NCBI RefSeq assembly: GCF_000237925.1
Contig: NC_031499.1
Coordinates: forward strand, 8,686,195-8,750,194
DNA length: 64,000 nt
Source of the DNA: Schistosoma mansoni
Taxonomy: Eukaryota > Platyhelminthes > Trematoda > Strigeidida > Schistosomatidae
Direction of reading: 5' to 3'
Shown here in pieces: positions 56,551 to 64,000 of the stretch (positions within the stretch are counted from its first letter, which is position 1; every line of letters begins with the position of its first letter). Under the pieces are notes generated by a model. That model did no database searches, was not told the origin of the DNA, and saw only the letters and a program-made list of their open reading frames with translations. The position numbers and the translations under genes were made by a program.

Positions 56551-56866
56551 CGGATATTCTAGTTTTACAACTAGCTACCAGTAGCACCTTCTATATTCGA
56601 TCGTTCCCAGTCAGATAGAAATCAGAAGTCAGACGAGAAGAGGCAGGAAAGATATATTTGATTCGTTACCAATATATCGAGGAACCTTTACTATAAGCTG
56701 GCTAATGAACGTAGGAGCTGTGTCCCACGCCGTGTTGCAACGTGATCTGGTGCGGATGCATGACCGAAAGCCTTCAGCTAAACAAGTCCACTTAAACAAC
56801 GTGGTCAGCATCCAATGTCGAACACTTAATGAGCTATTGATTTTGGGGAATTATTTACAGCTACAG
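56551..56866 (-). repeat. 3' LTR of the CsRn1-clade element (316 bp)
   Basis: It is the same length as, and by eye identical to, 61544-61859. The sequence just inside it on the element side is purine-rich on the minus strand (AGAGGGTGAGTGAT), a possible polypurine tract. Confidence 0.92.
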
Positions 56867-57386
56867 ATCACTCACCCTCTAGTGAGGTAGTGATGCTCCT
56901 AAGACGTGACCAGCCAGAAGTTTAAACCCAACGAGTTTGTCGTTGGTAAACACTCTCCTGATAGCTTGCTTCGTTTAGCAGCGTCTGGTCGTCTTTCCTT
57001 AAACTATGGGACCAAAATGTACAACATAGCAATAAAGAAATATAGTACAATGAAAATTTCGGTTCCTTGCGAAACTTCGTCGTTCTTTTCCAGCCGTCCT
57101 GGAAAAGAGGAAAAATAAAACGTGTGAGTGCATGTCGAAAATACACTCGTACTTGCGTAAGGACACAAGATGAGCGGAAAAAAATAAACTAATACACTTA
57201 CAAACAGCGTAAAAGCGGTCGGAAAAAAAACTGGTTTTTTTTAAATATATATAAAAATATAAATACGCTCAAAAAAATAAAATGTTTAGTTTTTTTTATT
57301 TTGTTTTAAATAAATAAAAAAATGAGCATATTAAAAAAAAATTTATAATAAACAATGAAAGGGTAATTCAAGATAAAACCTGTGTC

Positions 57387-60300
57387 CTACGTGCAATATT
57401 CGTTAAGATGTTCTGGAAATCTTACTCGTCTTTCAGAACGCGTTGTTTTAGGTTTATCTATCGTCGTTGACGAAGTATCAAGTTGTGTGTTGGTTGTCGT
57501 GTAGGGTACTACGAGTGTAGTAGCTGTGTCGTTTGCTTGTACCGAAGGAAAATCGACGTAGCTAGGGTTTCCTTCCAAGTACGCTGCTTTTAGGCGATCG
57601 ATACTGATGCTATCGTTCGTACCGTTCTTATCGACTACATAGTACTTAGGTTCGCGTTGAAGAACTTTGAAGAGTCCTTCGTATGCGGATTCGAGGGGTC
57701 GTCGATGTGAGTCTCGACGAATGAAGACGTGTGTACTATGTCGTAGTTCGGGTTGAACGAAAACGTCAGTTGATTGAGGTCGAGTGTGAGCAGGTTTAAC
57801 TGAACGCATAGCGTTTGTAAGCCTACTCGTGTAAGAGTTTAGATCCATGTTCAATGAAGAAGCTGAAGGATCTATGAATTCTCCTGGGAGTCGGAGTGTC
57901 GTTCCGTAAACGAGTTGAGATACCGTGTATCCAATGTCAGCTTTCACTGCATTGCGGATACCTAGTAAGACGAGTGGAAGAGCGTCTGTCCACTGTGAAA
58001 CGTTTGAAGCTGATAATGAAGCTTTTAGTTGTCGATGAAAACGTTCTACCAACCCGTTTGCTTGTGGGTGGTAGGCGGTCGTTCGGAAGCGCGTGATTCC
58101 TAATAGTGAGGTTAGACAACGGAAAAGTCCAGATTCGAACTGGCGTCCGCGGTCTGTAGTGATGGTTGAAGGGCAGCCGAAATTTGCTACCCACCGTTCG
58201 ACGAAAGCGTGGGCCACGGTTTCAGCAGTAATGTCCTTAATCGGTACTGCTTCTGGCCATCGAGTAAAACGGTCTACGCATGTTAAGAGATATGAATATA
58301 CGTTTGAATTGGGTAAGGGTCCTACCAAATCTAGATGGACGTGGTCGAAACGAGCGTCAGGGGTTTTGAAAGAGCCTAAGGGACATTTGTTGTGTCTTAT
58401 GACCTTAGATTTCTGACAGCTTACACAGGAGCGTGCCCACTCCCTCACGTCTTTATTCATGCCAGGCCAACAAAAGCGTTCGGCTATAAGTTTGACTGTT
58501 GCACGAGCACCTGGATGAGAAAGATTGTGCAACGTATTGAAGACGTTGCGTCGATAATGTTTTGGTACTATTGGACGATCCCTACCTGTAGATGTGTCAC
58601 AGAGTAAGGTTTCCTTACCTGTTCCCATCTGCTTAATTCTTAGTTTAAGAGTTGTCGAGGATAACTCATGCTGAAGATCAATGTCTTCTTTTTGAAGCTG
58701 AGCGAGTTTAAGAAGGTCGATTCCTTGGAAACTGTTCAAGGAACTTATTCGAGACAAGGCGTCTGCGACTACATTGTTTGCTCCAGAAATGTGTTGTATA
58801 TCTGAAGTAAACTGCGAAATGTAGTCGAGTTGTCGAGACTCTCGCGGTGAGTACTTGTCTGAAGATGAACTTAAAGAGAAGGTAAGAGGTTTATGATCGG
58901 TAAAAAGCGTGAATTCTCTTCCTTCGATGGAATGTTGAAAATGCTGTACAGCACAATACATAGCTAGGAGTTCCCTACCGAACGTGCTGTACCTAGATTC
59001 CGCGTCTAACAACCGTCTGGAGAAAAATCCTAAAGGTTGCCATGAGTTGTTAACCCATTGTTGTAAGACTCCTCCGATTGCTGAGTCGGATGCGTCTACG
59101 GCGATACTAATGGGCGCTTGAGTGTCCTGATGAGCAAGCAGGGTTGCTTTAGCGATGTGTTCCTTAACTGTGGAGAATGCTTTACGGGCTATGTCGTCTA
59201 AACTAATTGATTTTGCATTTCCACGAAGCTGGTCGGTCAACGGTTTCATAAGGGATGCGCATTTGGGTATGAACCGTCTGTAGAAACTTACGAGTCCGTT
59301 GAAAGTTCGTAAGTACTTGATCGTGGTCGGTTCTGGGTAATCCAGAATGGCCGCCACTTTGCTCCTAAGGGGTCGGATGCCTTGGGCATCAATAGTGTGT
59401 CCTAAGAAGTCTAAGGAATCGGTTCCGATTTGGCATTTCTGAATGTTTTGCAGTAATGCCATGCCTTTGGAGTCGATCGAAAACAATGTCCAGATGCTTG
59501 AGATGCGATTCTCTGTCCGGACTTGCTATTAGACAGTCATCAACATACGCATGTACGAAGTTGAGACCTCGGAAGACATCGTCGATAAACCTTTGGAAGG
59601 TTTGAGCCGCATTTCTTAAACCAAAAGGCATTCGTAGAAATTCGTAAAGACCGAAAGGAGTGATGATGGCGGTTTTAGGAATGTCGTCAGGTGCCATCGG
59701 TATTTGGTTATAAGCTTTAACCAAGTCGATTTTTGAAAAGACAGTTGTGCCTTTCAAGGTAGCTGTCAAATCGTGAATATGAGGCAGCGGGTAACGATCG
59801 GGAATGGTTTTTGCATTCAGACGCCGATAATCACCAGTTGGCCGCCAATCGTTTCTGTCCTTTTTAGGGACCATGTGCAATGGGGATGCCCATGGACTAT
59901 TAGATGGTCGAATTATCCCTAGGTCCATCATGTGGTCGAATTCGTTTTTAGCTAACCTAAGCTTCTCGGGAGCGAGTCTTCGGGCTTTCGAAAATACAGG
60001 TGGTCCTGTAGTCGAGATGTGATGTGTAACATTGTTGGTTACACAAGGCAATTTCGATTGCGATTGGTGTATCCCGGGGTATTTGTCGAGTGCTGATTGG
60101 TACGAGGGGTCTATGGTGTGTTTAATCGTGACTGGGGATAACCTGCAACCAGAACAAGGAGTTACGCAAACGGATAACTTAGTGTTTCCGTCTATTAACC
60201 TTCGTGAGCGTGTGTCGATGAGTAGATTGTGGTGTTGTAACAGATCTATACCAATGATTGGCATAGAGACATCTGCAACCACAAAAATCCAGTGTATGGG

Positions 60301-60471
60301 TTTGCGTAAACCCACGTTAAGGTAGACGTACCTCTTACCGTAAGTAGCGATCGGCTTTCCGTTTGCTGCCTGTAAACTTAAAACAGACTCGCGAAGTCTG
60401 TCGTCGGGATTCGCTGGAAGAACGCTAACTTCTGCGCCAGTGTCGACGAGGTAGCGAACTTTCGTTGCCAC
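57387..60471 (-). mobile_element. pol region of the CsRn1-clade element
   Basis: Domains in minus-strand order are: aspartic protease ([11 protein letters not shown]), reverse transcriptase ([50 protein letters not shown] with the YVDD site), RNase H ([29 protein letters not shown]), integrase zinc finger ([10 protein letters not shown]...CVSCQKSK) and integrase core ([33 protein letters not shown]). All expected parts are present in the usual gypsy order. Confidence 0.92.
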
Positions 60472-60518
60472 ATCTGTGACGTATAACAGATGGCTGTGTT
60501 CGCCGGCTACGGTTGCCG

Positions 60519-61352
60519 TTAACGCGTGCCGGCTGGGAAGTTTCCCGAACTGTTTTTCGTGTCACTCGATTTTGGGGTCGGATAATTGCAGGGCTTCCTG
60601 CAATTTCTAGAGGATTTACCGTACCGGTTGTGATACCAGCACCAGTCGGGGTTGTCTGTCTCTCGACCACGAGAGACAGATCTCTTACGTGAAACGCTCC
60701 TACGTGAGGATTTTGACCGACTACGGTCACTACGAACTCTAAGATATCTTGTAAGCGTGTGACATAGTTCGGCCATGTCAGTCGAGGTCGATCGGGGTTT
60801 TTCTTTGGTGGAACAAACCTCGGCCTTAGAAAATTTGGTGATTTCCAAGATTCGATCGGCAGATGCAGCTAGTTCATCTATGGCATTGTTTTGAAATGAA
60901 ACAAGCACTGCCTGCACCTGTTGAGGGAGTTTAGACAAGAAAAGTTGTCGAAATAGGCCATCATCGAAAGTTCGTTGGCCGATGACTTCTCTCATTCTAA
61001 GCAACATGTCCGTCGCAGAACCATGTTGCAAGTCGATATTGTTAAGGAGTTGGTCTAACCGTTGTCGATCAGTTAGGTCTCCTCGTTTTAAAATCGATAG
61101 CTTAAGCGTTTCGTAAGGTTCGGGAACATCACTAGTAAACATACTAGGTGTTACGTACCTGTTAAACTCGCGCGGTAACGCCTTAACTACCGCGAGGAAA
61201 CGTGTGCGCGAGTCCGTGATTCCGTGCATGCGAAAATCGGCTTCTGCATAGCAGAACCAGGACTCGATATTGTCGGGCCAAAATGGCGTTAACTGAATCG
61301 AAATAGGGGGAATAGACTTAAACTTAAGAACCTTAGGAGAGTGTTCCGTCAT
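60519..61352 (-). mobile_element. gag region of the CsRn1-clade element
   Basis: The 277-codon region starts at a Met 190 bases inside the 5' LTR. It has the capsid-like PFWPDNIESWFCYAEADFRM opening and ends near an Arg/Ser-rich stretch followed by CWYHNRYGKSSRNCRKPC. That is the Cys-His-Cys-Cys form of zinc knuckle described for CsRn1 relatives, not the usual CCHC. Confidence 0.88.
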
Positions 61353-61512
61353 AGTAATATAGATAACGAAAAATGCCTAATTAAAATATATCCGAGAAAA
61401 AAAATTCGCGAAAAAAAGTATATCACAATATATAAAATTCAAATAAAGAATAACAATGAATAATAATATTCCAAAATGGAACAGACTCACAGTATATTGA
61501 CTTGGTGTACCA

Positions 61513-61531
61513 GATCACGTTGGGTTCACCA
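61513..61531 (-). promoter_or_regulatory. Primer-binding site, tRNA-Trp type
   Basis: The minus strand reads TGGTGAACCCAACGTGATC, 12 bases inside the 5' LTR. Its complement ends TTCACCA and resembles the 3' end of animal tRNA-Trp (ATCACGTCGGGGTCACCA) with about two differences. CsRn1-clade elements are known to use tRNA-Trp. Confidence 0.75.
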
Positions 61532-61543
61532 ATGATGATGCAA

Positions 61544-61859
61544 CGGATATTCTAGTTTTACAACTAGCTACCAGTAGCACCTTCTATATTCGATCGTTCC
61601 CAGTCAGATAGAAATCAGAAGTCAGACGAGAAGAGGCAGGAAAGATATATTTGATTCGTTACCAATATATCGAGGAACCTTTACTATAAGCTGGCTAATG
61701 AACGTAGGAGCTGTGTCCCACGCCGTGTTGCAACGTGATCTGGTGCGGATGCATGACCGAAAGCCTTCAGCTAAACAAGTCCACTTAAACAACGTGGTCA
61801 GCATCCAATGTCGAACACTTAATGAGCTATTGATTTTGGGGAATTATTTACAGCTACAG
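61544..61859 (-). repeat. 5' LTR of the CsRn1-clade element (316 bp)
   Basis: It opens (minus strand) CTGTAGCTGTAAATAATTCC and ends AGAATATCCG, the same as the LTR at 56551. Confidence 0.92.
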
Positions 61860-61864
61860 TACCA

Positions 61865-64000
61865 ATATATCTATAGCTTACAAGTTTAGGTTTGTGGGAT
61901 TCTTTGTAGGATTCGTTTTCAATCAGAAGTATTTAGCCGTATTTCTCGAAGTTGAACAAATTAAAAAACCTCTAGTTTGCATTCAAATCCTAGTTGATTA
62001 GTACAATAGCGTGAGTCTTGCAAACTGCTTCGAAAATTTGTTAGTTTGTCACCCGTGCTTAGCGTTTGTGGACTTATAATTGAGTACCGCGTTTGGATCT
62101 GAGTGAATAGGTTGAGCAGAAACCAAGTTATTACTACTCAAATATCTATAGGTTTGTGATGTGAAATAGATACGGAAGTAACAGAAGAGTCTAGTTTTAA
62201 ATAGTTGCGAATCTTAGGGGATTCATCATCAGGGAAATAGCCTACACAAAGAGGCTTTACTTCCTTTAAGATTTTAAGGGAGTTTCTATTCCTTTCACCA
62301 TTGATATAGGTTACTTGATGAATCATCCTAATGCGTGTCTGTCTACTTTTGTGACTATTTTCCTTGATTTGAAGAGGTAAGGTTTGTAGGTCAAATATTA
62401 CTACATTGGGGGTCATGGCTATTCGATTGTCTTCTCTTTCGGGTTTGGTATTTTGAGACCAAGAAGTCTGTGGGCGTTTATTAATGACGGTGCCCATGAG
62501 TTGTACTGGAACCTTTGCGAGCGTTTATTTTCAGTTCTAAAGCATTGGGAGAGTTGTCAGTTCCCATTGAAAGGGTCTTGCATCAACATCTTACAGTCCA
62601 CCGAGGTTAAACAGGGATCGCAGGGACAGTGGGCTCATTTAGAACACAAACTGTACCTCATGGTAAGGAATTACTGAAAATGCCTCTGAGAAATACCATA
62701 TAGGTGTTTTGAGCGACTGCCACTTATTATGCAGTATATATATAAACGGTTCTCATAATAAAGTGAAACAATATATGGCGACATCCCTGTTTTTTTGGCA
62801 GTAAGGAAATCTACTTGTGAGTAATGATTAGTAGTTAGACTAAGAATCTAAGTAATTTAGATAACTTCGGACTGATATTCAGTGAAAAAAGCATAATTTA
62901 TGGCAAATAATAAAGCACGAAGAAGTATCACGCCCAAAAAATTACAAATACAAAACGTATGATGAGGTGACACTTTTTGAATATTCGCCTGATTGAAAAT
63001 ATACACTTAAGGAATCATTCAAATCATCCCGTTGAGGCAACGCAATATGAATTTAATTTTGTTCTTGTGACTCATCAGGTTTTTGTTTTTCGTTTCTGAC
63101 GGTGGGTGACCTATAAATGGTACGTTACTTCGACTTGAAGCTTAGTAACGGTAACTACCATATTCTTGCTACGAACCGCCTGAAGATTTTGATGCTTTTA
63201 TAATGGACCATTATTTGAACGTACTTCGATGTCTTGGGCTTTCCTGGCACCTTCGATTCCATGATCTATATGTTTTTACATTCTCAAAGTGTTGCTCAAA
63301 ATTGCATCTAAGATTGTATTTTTCCTAATAAGAGAGAAATACCGCATTAATTCTGAAAAAGCAGTGCAATACTGAATTTTCAAGAGAGAATAAGGAGTCG
63401 GTTCATTTGCGTAGCAGTAATTAAGTTTGAACTATTTTAGTTTAAGTTTCAGCTATGATTATCAAGTAACCTATGAAATATACAAACATTTAGAGACCAA
63501 TAGAAAGTGGTTCAAAAGAATCGGGAAGAGGCTTTATCGAGTATAAATTTAGGCATCTTACTATGAATCATACTGTATGAGGTTTGGTGATATTTCAAAA
63601 CCTATCCAGCTACAGAGGAATTCAAACCCACAGCTTGTCAGTTCAAAGGTGAATGCCTTTACTTTTAAATCACTGATTTGTTAGTAGTGCGAATTCGTCG
63701 GAGTTAGGTTTTAGTTGTTTCATGAAGACGTCCTACTTACAATTGAGAACTTCAGTGTAGTCACCACTGACATGTTTTCCCTGCCATATCTAGTAAAACG
63801 TCAAGCCAGTGAGTTGGATTATGTTAATAATCTTGTGCCTTTGGTCACAATATATTATCAGTTAGTAAAACTATCCATTTCTAGACTCTCTATCATAAAC
63901 AGACCACCTTTTTCAGTTCAATGTCAATCCCCAGCATCTTTTAAGAATGCTGGACAGGAAATTCGCCTGAAATGCAGATACATTTTCTCTTAAGCCTAAG
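61865..64000. other. Right-edge DNA, no identified gene
   Basis: A minus-strand frame at 62138-62497 (119 codons) and a plus-strand frame at 63715-63993 (92 codons) are the longest, but I recognise no family, splice structure or start context. The 62138 frame has unrepetitive, protein-like composition, so it may be an exon or a piece of an unnamed repeat. Confidence 0.35.

Larger units (their letters stand above)
56551..61859 (-). mobile_element. Ty3/gypsy LTR retrotransposon, CsRn1 clade, looks nearly whole
   Basis: The 5309-bp element is bounded by two 316-bp LTRs and the 5-base duplication TACCA (56546-56550 and 61860-61864). In minus-strand order it holds a tRNA-Trp-type primer site, gag, and pol with protease, reverse transcriptase, RNase H and integrase. 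The LTRs are identical by eye, so the insertion is very young. The coding frames are long; at most about two interruptions of continuity are seen, and some may be the frame changes such elements use naturally. The CHCC-type gag motif and the primer site support the CsRn1 clade, to which schistosome Boudicca belongs. Confidence 0.92.

Noticed and set aside
62138-62497. 119-codon minus-strand frame as a gene
   Set aside because: Composition is protein-like, but no motif, start context, splice sites or neighbours support it. It is left as unidentified.
1-64000. CRISPR array, operon or bacterial system
   Set aside because: Spliceosomal introns, LINEs and LTR elements show a eukaryotic genome. 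The TA, TTA and GT runs are microsatellites without spacer structure.

Overview
The window looks like a blood-fluke (Schistosoma-type trematode) nuclear chromosome. The evidence is AT-rich DNA, small exons in long repeat-filled introns, RTE-type LINEs ending in short tandem repeats, tRNA-like SINEs carrying hammerhead ribozymes (the S. mansoni Sm-alpha type), and a CsRn1-clade LTR retrotransposon. I cannot name the species.

Three host loci are supported. (1) Plus strand, 3071-39415: the C-terminal part of a nardilysin (M16 metalloprotease) gene. Sixteen exons join in one continuous frame of about 716 codons. The catalytic N-terminal exons lie to the left of the window. (2) Minus strand, 7390-8077, inside a nardilysin intron: an intronless, broken copy of a METTL2/8-type tRNA m3C methyltransferase, abutting an old LINE tail. 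(3) Minus strand, 43271-47261: a GRIPAP1/GRASP-1-like coiled-coil protein in two exons (365 + 158 aa).

Region by region: 1-2866 holds an old RTE LINE with a second LINE tail planted in its own tail. 3071-39415 is the nardilysin gene, with introns full of retroposons. 39416-43270 is the gap between the two convergent genes, with two dated LINE insertions. 43271-47261 is GRIPAP1. 47262-56545 is gene-poor, with several nested repeats. 56551-61859 is an LTR retrotransposon that looks nearly whole and has identical LTRs. From 61865 to the end nothing is identified.

The most interesting content is the retroposon community. Two tRNA-like SINE families carry type I hammerhead ribozymes; one locus is a 1.34-unit tandem with a 334-bp period, and at least three loci of the other family are fold-back (inverted) arrangements. 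A third family, 524 bp long, has a constant GCCCCC start, a TAAA-type tail and clear target-site duplications. It is present in about eight copies and I do not recognise it as a named element. Several insertions can be proved by comparison with an uninterrupted copy of the target repeat in the same window: a solo LTR in one repeat, a LINE in another, and a retroposon splitting a 524-bp element. All calls come from reading the sequence; no search or folding program was run.
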